A stretch of DNA of 64,000 nt. It comes from Sphingomonas_E sp042693015 (GTDB taxonomy: Bacteria > Pseudomonadota > Alphaproteobacteria > Sphingomonadales > Sphingomonadaceae). Shown here piece by piece: positions 16,759-25,479 of this stretch. The stretch lies in the NCBI RefSeq assembly GCF_042693015.1, contig NZ_CP170544.1, positions 5,022,001 through 5,086,000 of the forward strand. The letters run 5' to 3'. The first letter of the stretch is position 1, and every line of letters begins with the position of its first letter. Made by a program: the position numbers and the translations under genes. The notes below the pieces were generated by a model. It saw only the letters and a list, made by a program, of their open reading frames with translations, was not told the origin of the DNA and searched no databases.

Positions 16759-17313
16759 ATGAGCGAAGACAAGATTGGCTGGCACGGCACGACGATCCTG
16801 TCGGTGCGGCGCAACGGTAAGGTCGTGGTGATCGGCGACGGCCAGGTGTCGATGGGCAATACGGTGATGAAGCCCAACGCCCGCAAGGTCCGCCGCCTCC
16901 ACGATGGATCGGTGATCGGTGGCTTCGCCGGCGCCACCGCGGATGCTTTCACTCTGTTCGAGCGGCTGGAACGCAAGCTCGAACAGCATAATGGCCAGTT
17001 GATGCGCGCCGCGGTCGAGCTCGCCAAGGATTGGCGGACCGACAAATATCTTCGCAATTTGGAAGCGATGATGATTGTCGCCGACAAGGACGTGACCTTG
17101 ATCCTGACCGGCAATGGCGACGTGCTGGAGCCGGTCGGCGGCGTCGCCGCGATCGGATCGGGCGGCAATTTCGCCCTCGCCGCTGCCCGCGCGCTGGTCG
17201 ATTACGAACCCGATGCCGAAACGATCTGCCGCAAGGCGATGGCCATCGCGGCCGAAGTCTGCGTCTTCACCAACGATCAGCTCACGGTGGAGACGCTTGA
17301 TAGCGCCAACTGA
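16759..17313 (+). CDS. hslV: ATP-dependent protease peptidase subunit HslV
   Basis: HslV forms the double-hexamer proteolytic core of the HslUV (ClpYQ) complex. The 184-residue protein starts with MSEDKIGWHG. The catalytic threonine is Thr11 in HGTTILSVR, so a ten-residue propeptide must be removed, as in other alphaproteobacterial HslV proteins. Other family motifs are VVIGDGQVSMGNTVMK, GFAGATADAFTLFERLE and the closing VCVFTNDQLTVETL. ATG 16759 is preceded by the weak ribosome site AGGACG. A reading-frame neighbour (FAD oxidoreductase) lies between it and hslU. Confidence 0.95.
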   Translation: MSEDKIGWHGTTILSVRRNGKVVVIGDGQVSMGNTVMKPNARKVRRLHDGSVIGGFAGATADAFTLFERLERKLEQHNGQLMRAAVELAKDWRTDKYLRNLEAMMIVADKDVTLILTGNGDVLEPVGGVAAIGSGGNFALAAARALVDYEPDAETICRKAMAIAAEVCVFTNDQLTVETLDSAN

Positions 17314-17317
17314 ACTA

Positions 17318-18439
17318 TTGGCGCCCGATCGCCGTCGGATGCTGGCGGCCGGAACCGCCGGCCTCGCCGCGCTCACGCTGCCCGGATGCGCCACGACGAT
17401 GGCCCGCCCGGTCACGGCAAAGCGGGGCTGCCTGCCACCGGTCAATGTCGCGCCCGATCGTGTTATCCGCAGGGTCGCCGGCCTGCGTCCCTATCGTCCC
17501 TCGGGCTTCGTTGTTCGCGCGGAGGCATTGGGGTCGAAGCGGCTGGTCCATAATTACGGTCATGGAGGCGGCGGCATCACCCTGAGCTGGGGCAGCTCGC
17601 GCCTCGCGGTCGATCTGGCGCTGCCGGGCCACCAGGGCGGCGTCGCCGTGCTCGGTTCAGGCGTGATGGGCCTCACCACCGCGCGACTGGTGCAGGAAGC
17701 AGGATTTCCCGTCACCATCTACACCGCAAAGCTGCCGCCGGAGACGACGTCGAACATCGCCGGCGGGCAATGGTATCCGTCCTCGGTGGTCGATTCTTCG
17801 CTGCTCACGCCGGCCTTCTCCGCCCAGCTCGTCGCCGCGGCGCGCTACGCCTATCGCCGCTACCAGATCCTCGTTGGCGAGGAATATGGCGTCCGCTGGA
17901 TGCGCAACTATTCGCTGTCCAACCGCCCGATGAGCGGTGTCGGCAGCGTCGATTCGCTGCTGCTCGATCTCTTCCCGGAGGCGAAGGACGTCGCCGCCGG
18001 CGACCATCCCTTTCCTTACCCCTATGTCCGCCAATATGACGGAATGATCGTCGATCCCGGCCGCTTTCTGCGCGCGTTGGAACGCGACACCAGGCTGGCT
18101 GGCGGCAAGATCGTCGTCCGTGAATTCCAGACCGCGGATCAGCTGGCCCAGCTGCCCGAAACCACGATCATCAATTGCACTGGCCTCGGCAGCCGCGCCC
18201 TGTTCGGCGATGCGGAGCTTGAACCCGTCCGCGGCCAGCTCGCCGTGCTGTTGCCCCAGCCCGAGGTGGAATATGCCTATTCCGCGCCCGGCGGGCTTTA
18301 CATGTTCTCCCGCGCCGACGGGGTCATCCTCGGCGGCACGCATGAACATGGCGTCGGGGTCGCAGAGACCGAGCCCAATACGATCGACCGGATCGTCGAG
18401 GGGCATCGTCAGCTCTTCGCCGGCTTCCGTTGCGCTTGA
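17318..18439 (+). CDS. FAD-dependent D-amino-acid-oxidase-like oxidoreductase, Tat/lipoprotein signal
   Basis: This is a roughly 373-residue flavoprotein of the DAO family. From the TTG at 17318 it reads MAPDRRRMLAAG, then a hydrophobic stretch ending LTLPGCATT. The twin arginine and lipobox-like cysteine suggest Tat export and a membrane anchor. The FAD-binding GVAVLGSGVMGLTTARL lies near residue 110. The DAO-type segment NIAGGQWYPSS and the C-terminal GGTHEHGVG follow. It probably oxidises a D-amino acid or similar amine. The start is uncertain (TTG 17297 inside hslV is also possible). It is embedded between hslV and hslU, an unusual place. Confidence 0.8.
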   Translation: MAPDRRRMLAAGTAGLAALTLPGCATTMARPVTAKRGCLPPVNVAPDRVIRRVAGLRPYRPSGFVVRAEALGSKRLVHNYGHGGGGITLSWGSSRLAVDLALPGHQGGVAVLGSGVMGLTTARLVQEAGFPVTIYTAKLPPETTSNIAGGQWYPSSVVDSSLLTPAFSAQLVAAARYAYRRYQILVGEEYGVRWMRNYSLSNRPMSGVGSVDSLLLDLFPEAKDVAAGDHPFPYPYVRQYDGMIVDPGRFLRALERDTRLAGGKIVVREFQTADQLAQLPETTIINCTGLGSRALFGDAELEPVRGQLAVLLPQPEVEYAYSAPGGLYMFSRADGVILGGTHEHGVGVAETEPNTIDRIVEGHRQLFAGFRCA

Positions 18440-18506
18440 ACCTCAATCCTTTCGCACCGATATCGCCGGTCCTGCCTTTGAAGTCCCTTCCCAAGAGAAA
18501 GCCAGA

Positions 18507-19805
18507 ATGAACGACGCGCTCACCCCCAAGGCCATCGTCAACGCGCTCGACGCGCATATCGTCGGGCAGCAGGAGGCCAAGCGCGCCGTCGCCGTTGCGC
18601 TCCGCAACCGCTGGCGCCGCCAGCGCCTGCCGGAAGGGCTGCGCGAGGAGGTGACGCCCAAGAACATCCTGATGATCGGGCCCACGGGCTGCGGCAAGAC
18701 CGAGATCAGCCGTCGCTTGGCCAAGCTCGCCGACGCGCCTTTCGTCAAGGTGGAAGCGACCAAGTTCACGGAGGTTGGCTATGTCGGCCGCGATGTCGAA
18801 CAGATCGCCCGCGATCTCGTCGAGGAAGCGGTGCGCCTCGAAAAGGAACGCCGCCGCAACGCGGTGAAGGACGCCGCCGAGGACGCCGCGATGGCGCGTC
18901 TGCTCGACGCACTCGTCGGCAAGGATGCGAGCGAGGCGACCCGCACCGCCTTCCACCAGCGCTTCAGGGACGGTCATCTCGACGACAAGGAAGTTGAGCT
19001 CGAACTGCAGGATTCGGGCGGCACACCGTTCGAGATCCCTGGCATGGGCGGGCAGGTCGGCATGATCAACCTCTCCGACATGATGGGCAAGCTTGGCGGC
19101 GGGCGCTCCAAGCGCCGCAAACTGCCGGTCCGCGCCGCCTGGGCCAAGCTGGTCGAGGAGGAAGCCGACAAGCGCCTCGATCAGGACGAGGTCAGCCGCG
19201 TCGCGCTGGCCGACGCCGAGGCCAATGGCATCGTCTTCCTCGACGAGATCGACAAGATCGCCGTCAGCGACGTGCGCGGCGGATCGGTCAGCCGCGAAGG
19301 CGTGCAGCGCGATCTGCTGCCGCTGATCGAAGGCACCACCATCGCCACCAAATATGGGCCGATGAAGACCGACCATATCCTCTTCATCGCAAGCGGCGCC
19401 TTCCATGTCGCCAAGCCGAGCGACTTGCTGCCCGAACTCCAGGGCCGCCTGCCGATCCGCGTCGAACTGAAGGCGCTGACCGAGCAGGATTTCGTCCGCA
19501 TCCTCTCGGCAACCCGGGCCTCGCTCACCGAGCAATATCGCGCGCTGATCGGCACCGAGGGCGTCGATGTCAGCTTCACCGAAGACGGCATTGCCGCGAT
19601 CGCGCGCATCGCTGCCGAAGTGAACGGCCAGGTCGAGAATATTGGCGCCCGCCGTCTCTCGACCGTGATGGAAAAGCTGCTGGAGGAAGTCAGCTTCGAT
19701 GCCGAGGACCGCCAAGGCAGCGCGCTCGTCGTTGATGCCGCTTATGTCGAAACCCAGCTGGCCGCGATCGCCCGCAACACCGATCTCAGCAAGTTCGTGC
19801 TGTAG
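18507..19805 (+). CDS. hslU: ATP-dependent protease ATPase subunit HslU
   Basis: This 432-residue AAA+ unfoldase feeds substrates to HslV. Walker A is GPTGCGKTE (residues 58-66), the pore loop is in EVGYVGRDVE (about 87-96), the I-domain spans about residues 110-235, Walker B is IVFLDEIDKIA, and the sensor-2 region GARRLSTVMEKLLEE is near residue 380. The C-terminus ends NTDLSKFVL, the tail that inserts into HslV. Start ATG 18507 begins the conserved MNDALTPKAIV. It lies 67 bases after the FAD oxidoreductase stop and may keep its own leader. Confidence 0.96.
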   Translation: MNDALTPKAIVNALDAHIVGQQEAKRAVAVALRNRWRRQRLPEGLREEVTPKNILMIGPTGCGKTEISRRLAKLADAPFVKVEATKFTEVGYVGRDVEQIARDLVEEAVRLEKERRRNAVKDAAEDAAMARLLDALVGKDASEATRTAFHQRFRDGHLDDKEVELELQDSGGTPFEIPGMGGQVGMINLSDMMGKLGGGRSKRRKLPVRAAWAKLVEEEADKRLDQDEVSRVALADAEANGIVFLDEIDKIAVSDVRGGSVSREGVQRDLLPLIEGTTIATKYGPMKTDHILFIASGAFHVAKPSDLLPELQGRLPIRVELKALTEQDFVRILSATRASLTEQYRALIGTEGVDVSFTEDGIAAIARIAAEVNGQVENIGARRLSTVMEKLLEEVSFDAEDRQGSALVVDAAYVETQLAAIARNTDLSKFVL

Positions 19806-19874
19806 GCGCCCTTCCGCACATTTCTTTGTGCCGAAACAGATGCGGGATGACGGTTGTGGCGACGTCGGCCCAGC

Positions 19875-20501
19875 CTATCTCGGAACGAAGATGTAGGTCA
19901 TCCTGGCAGCACGGTAGCTTGCCTGAGGTGTCAGGGCGCAGTCCGACGGTGCGAGGCCGAGGGCGGCTTTATCCAGGCACACCACGGCGGAGGCTAGATT
20001 GGAAAGGATCGCAAGTCGCGCATTGCCTTTCAGGCGGTCCGCACCATCGCCGCCCGTTGATTTGGTCGATGTGCTGATGTCTCTTGCGAAGATCTGCTGC
20101 CCGTTGTCGCTCCTGGTGAGCACATAGCTGATGCTTGATGTCGCATTGCTGGAAAAGGAGATCTTGGTCGGGGCGTCCAGGGTGATCCAGCGGACGGTAA
20201 GGTGCGCTTGGGCTGGCTGCCCGGGTGGCGCCAGCATGTTGGCCTGCGCGAGCGTCTCGCGGAGAGCCTCTTCGAATTCCTTGAGATTGGTGATGGGAAT
20301 AAGGAACGCACCGATCTTGTCCGGCATGCCGACAATCGGATTGAGCGCAATCCGTTGATATAACGGATGGCTCGGCGCCACGGGCTTGGGGCTCTCGGGC
20401 AAGAAGGGGATGCCGAACGGAACCAGCGGGACGGCGGGTTTCGCGACGACGGGGGACGTCAAGAGCAACACGGCCAAGGCGATTGGACCAGATATTCGCA
20501 T
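19875..20501 (-). CDS. secreted hypothetical protein
   Basis: This 208-residue protein has a clear signal peptide (ALAVLLLTSPVVA, cleavage near residue 20) and a Pro-rich linker, followed by a predicted mixed alpha/beta domain (for example QAHLTVRWITLDAPTKISFS and ATSSISYVLTRSDNGQQIFA). Two cysteines near the C-terminus (VVCLDK and SDCALT) could form a disulfide. No family was recognised. Base composition is a little less GC-rich than neighbouring genes. It is convergent with hslU. Confidence 0.65.
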   Translation of the reverse strand: MRISGPIALAVLLLTSPVVAKPAVPLVPFGIPFLPESPKPVAPSHPLYQRIALNPIVGMPDKIGAFLIPITNLKEFEEALRETLAQANMLAPPGQPAQAHLTVRWITLDAPTKISFSSNATSSISYVLTRSDNGQQIFARDISTSTKSTGGDGADRLKGNARLAILSNLASAVVCLDKAALGLAPSDCALTPQASYRAARMTYIFVPR

Positions 20502-20554
20502 GGCTGCAAGATGACGATCGCTTCTTAAAGAAGCGTATTCGATCGTGTGCGGGA

Positions 20555-21244
20555 TTACATCAATCCCATCGCGCGAAGGCTGGCATGGCCTTCGCCGGCG
20601 ATGACGACATGGTCGTGGACGGTGATGCCCAACGGCTTGCCGGCCGCGACGATCTCTCGGGTCAGCGCGATGTCCTGCCGGCTCGGCGTCGGATCGCCCG
20701 AGGGATGGTTGTGGACCAGGATCAGCGCGACCGATCCCAGGTCGATCGCGCGGCGGATGATCTCGCGGACATAGACGGCGGCCTGATCGATCGAGCCTTC
20801 CGACACCAGCTCGTCGCGGATGAGGATATTCTTGCTGTTGAGGTGCAGCACGCGAACGCGCTCGACCGCGCGGTGCGCCATGTCGGCGCGCAGATAATCG
20901 AGCAGCGCCTGCCAGCTCGACAGCACCGGCCGCTCGGCGACGCGTGATCTAAGCAGGCGGAGCGCCGCCGCCTCGGCGATCTTGATCGCGGCGACCGCGC
21001 CTTCGCTCAGTTCACCCTTGCGGGCGAGGGCTTCGGGTTCGGCCCCCAACACCCCGCCGATGCCGCCGAATTCGGCGAGCAGCCGGCGTGCCATCGGCTT
21101 GGTGTCCCGCCGCGGAATGGCGAGCGCGAGCAGATATTCAATGAGCTCATGATCCTGCAGCGCTTCCGGCCCGTGTTCGGCCAGCCGCGCGCGCAGGCGG
21201 GCGCGGTGGCCGCTGGCGTCGTGTGCGGGATCGGCGTCGCTCAT
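20555..21244 (-). CDS. radC: RadC family JAB-domain protein
   Basis: This 229-residue protein has an N-terminal helix-hairpin-helix-like region (about residues 15-95) and a C-terminal MPN/JAB domain. The JAMM zinc motif is HNHPSGDPTPSRQD. Family motifs VSEGSID and HDHVVIAGEGHASLRAMGL are intact. RadC proteins were once linked to DNA repair but the cellular substrate is unknown. It is divergent from the ydbH operon, with 137 bases between them. Confidence 0.92.
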   Translation of the reverse strand: MSDADPAHDASGHRARLRARLAEHGPEALQDHELIEYLLALAIPRRDTKPMARRLLAEFGGIGGVLGAEPEALARKGELSEGAVAAIKIAEAAALRLLRSRVAERPVLSSWQALLDYLRADMAHRAVERVRVLHLNSKNILIRDELVSEGSIDQAAVYVREIIRRAIDLGSVALILVHNHPSGDPTPSRQDIALTREIVAAGKPLGITVHDHVVIAGEGHASLRAMGLM

Positions 21245-21381
21245 CGCTGCCGGTTGTGCATGGCTCGTGGCGGCTGCGCAACAATATCGGGCACCGGGCG
21301 TTCAAGCGGCCGGATGAAAAGCGGGATAGCATCGGAATTTGGCTCGCCGCGCAGGCCAATGACGCGCTAGGAAGTGGGGGG

Positions 21382-24300
21382 ATGGAGGACGGCGAACCGG
21401 CACCCCCGCGCAGGCGGCTGAAATGGTTGGCGATCATCCTCGCCCTGCCGCTGGCGGTGCTTGCCATTTTGTGGTTCGAGCGGCGGCCGATTGCCGCGCA
21501 TTTCGTCGATCGCGAACTGACCGCGCGCGGCGTTCCAGCGCGCTATCGCATCACCGCGCTCGGGCCATTCACTCAGCGGCTCGAAGGCATTTCATTGGGC
21601 GACCCCAAGGCGCCCGATCTTACCGCGGATTGGGCCGAACTGGAACTGGAATGGGGGCTCGGCGGACCGAAGGTGGCCGGCATCACCGCCAGCGGCGTGC
21701 GGCTGAAAGGCCGCATACAAGACGGCACGCTGCGGCTCGGCAGCATCGACAAACTGCTACCAGCGCCGTCGGGCGAACCCTTTGCGCTGCCCGATCTCGA
21801 CGTCGATCTTCGCGATGCCCGCATGGGGCTCGCGACGCCCGCCGGCACGATCGGGATGACGATCGACGGCAAGGGCAATCTCGCGGAGGATTTCGCCGGC
21901 CGGTTGATGCTGCACGCCCCGAAGCTCGCAACGGGCGATTGCCGCGCGGTCGGCCTGTTCGCGCCCGTCGACGTCAAGACCGGCAAACAGGCGATTCGCC
22001 TCGATGGGCCGGTTCAACTTGGCCGATTGCTCTGCGGCGATGCCGCCGATCTCAACGGCATGTCGGGCCGTATCGGCCTCGCGTTGGCGTCCGATCTTGG
22101 CGGCCTTTCGGGCGATACTTCGCTGCTTGCGGAAACGGGAAGGCTCACGAGCGTCACCGCAAAGCGCTGGCAATTTGCCGGCAGGGTCCGGGCTGATCTC
22201 AAGCGTGCCCGGGCAGGGCTGGACGGCGACGTCAGCTTCGTCGAGGCGGTGGTTCCCGGCGATGTTCGGGATCGGCTGCGTGCGGTGCGCGGCAGCATGG
22301 CGTCGACGCCGATCGGGCCACTGGTGCCGCCACTCATAGACGCGCTGGTGCGTGCGGCCGGCAATCTCGACGGCAAGGCGCGGCTGGCAGCCGACTATGG
22401 TCCAGCGACCGAAGTGCGGTTGAGGGACATCGCGCTGCAATCCACATCGACCCCCGCGACCCGCCTGACCATGACCGGCGGCCGCGGCGTCGGCTGGTCC
22501 CCGGAAAATGGCATTTCCGCGGAGGGTGCGGTGCAGCTTGCGGGTGCCGGACTGCCGCAAATCGCCGGCACGGTTGCGATCGGCGGCGGCAAGGGGCAGG
22601 GGGTGCTGACCATGGCGCCTTACGCCGTCGGGGGCGCGCGGCTGGCGCTGGCGCCCATGCGAATCACCGCCACGGGCAAGCATTATCTGATCCAGACGGC
22701 GGCGACGATCGACGGGCCGTTGGGGGACGGGCGTGTCGAGGGGCTGGCGATGCCGCTCACCGCCCGCATCGGCACCGACGGCGGCTTCGCGCTGAACCCG
22801 GCCTGCGCGCCCTTGTCCTTCCGCTCGCTGGCCGTGGCCGGCGTCCGGCTCGCGCCTGCGCGGCTGCCGATGTGCCCGACGGGCGCGGCGCTGGTCGCCA
22901 AAGCACCGGGTGGCCCACTGACGGGCGGCGGCAATATTCCCGGCTTGAAGCTCGCGGGCCATGTCGGCGGTGCGCCGCTCACCTTCCTCAACCGCCGTTT
23001 CGGCTTCGATGTCGGTCGGCCGGGCTTTGTCGCGGAGGCGGTTTCGGTGCGGCTGGGGCAGGGCGATTCGATCAGCCGGCTGGAGATCGAGCATCTCACC
23101 GGCAAGGCCGATCCGCGGGGACTGGCGGGCCGGTTCGAAGGCGTCTCCGGCAAGCTCGGCGCGGTAATGCTGTGGTTCTCGGAAGGCGAGGGCGATTGGC
23201 GGCTCGCCAACGCGGATCTCGAGGTCCGCGGCCATCTCCAGGTTTCGGATCAGGCCACTCCATCGCGTTTCAAGCCCCTCGTCAGCGACGATGTGCAATT
23301 GACGCTGATCGATGGCCGTATCCACGCGACCGCCCAGCTTCGCGAGCCGACGACCAATGTGGCCGTGACGGCGGTGACGATCGATCATGATCTGTCGCGA
23401 TCGACGGGGTCGGCCCTGCTCGACGTGCCTGGCCTCACTTTCGGCAAGGCGCTGCAACCCGAACGGCTTACCGATCTGACGCTGGGCGTCGTCGCCAATG
23501 TCGAGGGCGCGGTCAGCGGGCAGGGGCGAATCAACTGGAACGAGGCGGGCGCCACCAGCGGCGGCACCTTCCGCACCGATGCGCTCAACCTCGCCGCCGC
23601 CTTCGGCCCGGTCACGGGGCTGAGCGGCGAAATCCATTTTTCCGATCTGCTCGGCCTCGAAACGCCGCCGGGTCAGGAAGTCCGGCTGGCCGAGGTCAAC
23701 CCCGGCGTCGCGGTGAACGAGGGCGTCGTCCGCTACCAGCTCCTGCCGGGCCAGAAAGTGCATATCGAGGGCGGCCGCTGGCCCTTTTCCGGTGGCGAGC
23801 TGTTTCTGGAGCCCACGACGCTCGATTTCGCGCAGCCGGTGGCGCGTCACATGACCTTCCGGGTCGCGGGGCTCGATGCGGCGCAGTTCATCCAGCGCTT
23901 CGAATTCGAGAATATCGCGGGAACGGGAATTTTCGACGGCACGCTGCCGATGGTGTTCGACGATTCGGGCGGGCGAATCGAACAGGGGCTGCTCAAGGTG
24001 CGCGAAGGCGGCGGCACGCTCGCTTATGTGGGGGAACTCAGCAACGAGGATCTCGGCACCTTCGGCAAAATGGCCTTCGATGCTCTGAAGGCGATTCGCT
24101 ACGACAATCTCGCCATCGCGCTGAACGGCAATCTCGATGGCGAGATCATCAGCGAAATCCTGTTCACCGGCGTGAACGAACGGCCGATCGGGGGCGAGAG
24201 GCTGGGCGGCATGGCCGAACAGCTCACCGGGCTGCCCTTCCGCTTCAACATCACGGTCCGCGCACCGTTCCGTGGTCTGGTCAGCACCGCCAGCAACTTC

Positions 24301-24387
24301 ATCGATCCCACCAGCCTGATTCGGAATCAGAAGCCGGCCGATTCGCAGCCACCTGTTCAGGGACAGGAAAGCGAGGATAAGCGATGA
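21382..24387 (+). CDS. ydbH: YdbH-type intermembrane lipid-transport protein
   Basis: This 1001-residue AsmA-like protein is anchored by one N-terminal membrane segment (about residues 14-32). Its long repetitive beta-rich body is expected to form a hydrophobic groove across the periplasm. The C-terminal region with FENIAGTGIFDGTLPMVFDD, GGTLAYVGE and the final VRAPFRGLVSTASNFIDP matches the YdbH family. In E. coli YdbH works with the lipoprotein YnbE and with YdbL to move phospholipid between membranes; the same three genes lie here in a row. ATG 21382 follows GGGGG and precedes the basic-hydrophobic anchor. Its stop overlaps the frame of the next gene. Confidence 0.85.
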   Translation: MEDGEPAPPRRRLKWLAIILALPLAVLAILWFERRPIAAHFVDRELTARGVPARYRITALGPFTQRLEGISLGDPKAPDLTADWAELELEWGLGGPKVAGITASGVRLKGRIQDGTLRLGSIDKLLPAPSGEPFALPDLDVDLRDARMGLATPAGTIGMTIDGKGNLAEDFAGRLMLHAPKLATGDCRAVGLFAPVDVKTGKQAIRLDGPVQLGRLLCGDAADLNGMSGRIGLALASDLGGLSGDTSLLAETGRLTSVTAKRWQFAGRVRADLKRARAGLDGDVSFVEAVVPGDVRDRLRAVRGSMASTPIGPLVPPLIDALVRAAGNLDGKARLAADYGPATEVRLRDIALQSTSTPATRLTMTGGRGVGWSPENGISAEGAVQLAGAGLPQIAGTVAIGGGKGQGVLTMAPYAVGGARLALAPMRITATGKHYLIQTAATIDGPLGDGRVEGLAMPLTARIGTDGGFALNPACAPLSFRSLAVAGVRLAPARLPMCPTGAALVAKAPGGPLTGGGNIPGLKLAGHVGGAPLTFLNRRFGFDVGRPGFVAEAVSVRLGQGDSISRLEIEHLTGKADPRGLAGRFEGVSGKLGAVMLWFSEGEGDWRLANADLEVRGHLQVSDQATPSRFKPLVSDDVQLTLIDGRIHATAQLREPTTNVAVTAVTIDHDLSRSTGSALLDVPGLTFGKALQPERLTDLTLGVVANVEGAVSGQGRINWNEAGATSGGTFRTDALNLAAAFGPVTGLSGEIHFSDLLGLETPPGQEVRLAEVNPGVAVNEGVVRYQLLPGQKVHIEGGRWPFSGGELFLEPTTLDFAQPVARHMTFRVAGLDAAQFIQRFEFENIAGTGIFDGTLPMVFDDSGGRIEQGLLKVREGGGTLAYVGELSNEDLGTFGKMAFDALKAIRYDNLAIALNGNLDGEIISEILFTGVNERPIGGERLGGMAEQLTGLPFRFNITVRAPFRGLVSTASNFIDPTSLIRNQKPADSQPPVQGQESEDKR

Positions 24388-24434
24388 ACTTCGTGATAGA
24401 GACGAATGATCGAGAACGAGTTTCAGGGAAGCCA

Positions 24435-24623
24435 ATGACGGGAATGCGATTGATTTTCTGCGGCGGCGTGCTGTTGTTCGCAGGTGGTTGCATTCAGGTG
24501 AAGGCGCCCGAAAAGCCCATCGAGATCAATTTGAACGTCAATGTGAAGCAGGAAGTGGTCGTGCGTCTGCAGAAGGACGCACAGGACTTCATAACCGAGA
24601 ACCCGGAGTTGTTTCCGCAATGA
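24435..24623 (+). CDS. ynbE: YnbE family lipoprotein
   Basis: This 62-residue lipoprotein starts MTGMRLIFCGG and has the lipobox FAGGC near residue 19. The mature part, with PIEINLNVNVKQEVVVRLQK, is the conserved beta-strand region of YnbE, which stacks onto YdbH to bridge to the outer membrane. An upstream ATG at 24384 overlapping the ydbH stop (ATGA) would add 17 residues. I prefer 24435 because it gives a normal lipoprotein signal and the family length of about 61 residues. The stop overlaps the start of ydbL. Confidence 0.85.
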   Translation: MTGMRLIFCGGVLLFAGGCIQVKAPEKPIEINLNVNVKQEVVVRLQKDAQDFITENPELFPQ

Positions 24624-25012
24624 CACGCAAGACCAAGCTTTCGCTTATCGGCCTCGTCGCCGCGGTTGCCATTGGCACGGCGGGCTATGCCTGGGCGCAG
24701 GCGGGCGATCCCGCACTCGCCGCCGCGATCGCCGCTGGCCAGGTGGGCGAGCAGGCGGACGGCTATATGGGCGTCGCCAAGCCCGTGGGCGGCGATGTCC
24801 GTGCCGCGGTGGAAGCGCTCAACATCAAGCGCCGCGCCGCTTATACGGATCAGGCGGCGAAGCATGGTGTCGCCTTGCGCGAATGGGCCGCCACCATCGG
24901 CTGCCAGACGCTCAGCAATCGCGTGCGGCCGGGTCAGGCCTATCTGCTGCCGGATGGCGTGTGGCGCGTGAAGGACGCCAGCCCGATCGCGCTTCCCTCC
25001 ACCTGCGGCTGA
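24620..25012 (+). CDS. ydbL: YdbL family (DUF1318) periplasmic protein
   Basis: This 130-residue protein has a signal peptide (cleavage after GYAWAQA, near residue 27) and a DUF1318 domain containing the conserved QVGEQADGYMGV, VEALNIKRRAAYTDQAAKHGV and VRPGQAYLLPDGVWRVK. YdbL modulates the YdbH-YnbE lipid bridge. Its ATG overlaps the ynbE stop (ATGA), confirming a three-gene operon. Ends 112 bases before atpI. Confidence 0.9.
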   Translation: MTRKTKLSLIGLVAAVAIGTAGYAWAQAGDPALAAAIAAGQVGEQADGYMGVAKPVGGDVRAAVEALNIKRRAAYTDQAAKHGVALREWAATIGCQTLSNRVRPGQAYLLPDGVWRVKDASPIALPSTCG

Positions 25013-25124
25013 TCAGGCAACCCCCGCGGTTGACTTGAGGCACCCCCCTTCCTAAAGGGGCCTCGCCTTGGCGGGGTCGCTCGTCGACATGGCTGTCGCG
25101 TGCTCCGAAGGGAGAGGGGATAGC

Positions 25125-25445
25125 ATGGCGAAGGACGAACCCGGGCAGGAACTACCCAGCGCCGAAGACGCACGGCTGACTTCACTGCAACAGCGGCTGA
25201 AGGATGCGGCGGAAGCGGAGCAGAGCAGGACCGCCACCAAGCAGGCGAAGCCCGGAAAGGGTTATTCCCAAGGGAATCGCGTGCTGGCGGAACTGATTGC
25301 GGGTCCTGCCGTGGGCGCTCTGGTCGGTTGGGTCATTGACCGCTGGCTGGGCACCGCCCCCTGGCTTCTGTTGGTGATGCTGTTCCTCGGGATCGCGGTC
25401 GCCTTCAGGAATATCGTTCGAATTTCAAACGAGCGCCCGGAGTGA
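25125..25445 (+). CDS. atpI: ATP synthase assembly protein I
   Basis: AtpI helps assemble the c-ring and may aid magnesium supply. The 106-residue protein has a polar, charged N-terminal half and two membrane segments (about residues 55-75 and 80-100) with GPAVGALVGWVIDRWLGTAPW between and within them. A GGAGAGGGG ribosome site precedes ATG 25125. It is the first gene of the F0 operon. A G/C-rich imperfect hairpin lies just upstream (about 25037-25064). Confidence 0.9.
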   Translation: MAKDEPGQELPSAEDARLTSLQQRLKDAAEAEQSRTATKQAKPGKGYSQGNRVLAELIAGPAVGALVGWVIDRWLGTAPWLLLVMLFLGIAVAFRNIVRISNERPE

Positions 25446-25479
25446 TTCGGGCGCTCGGCGCATAAGCAGGGGCCAAACG

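Noticed and set aside
21757..24435. 892-residue open frame on the minus strand
   Set aside because: It is antisense to ydbH, with no ribosome site and low-complexity composition; such long open antisense frames are common in high-GC DNA.
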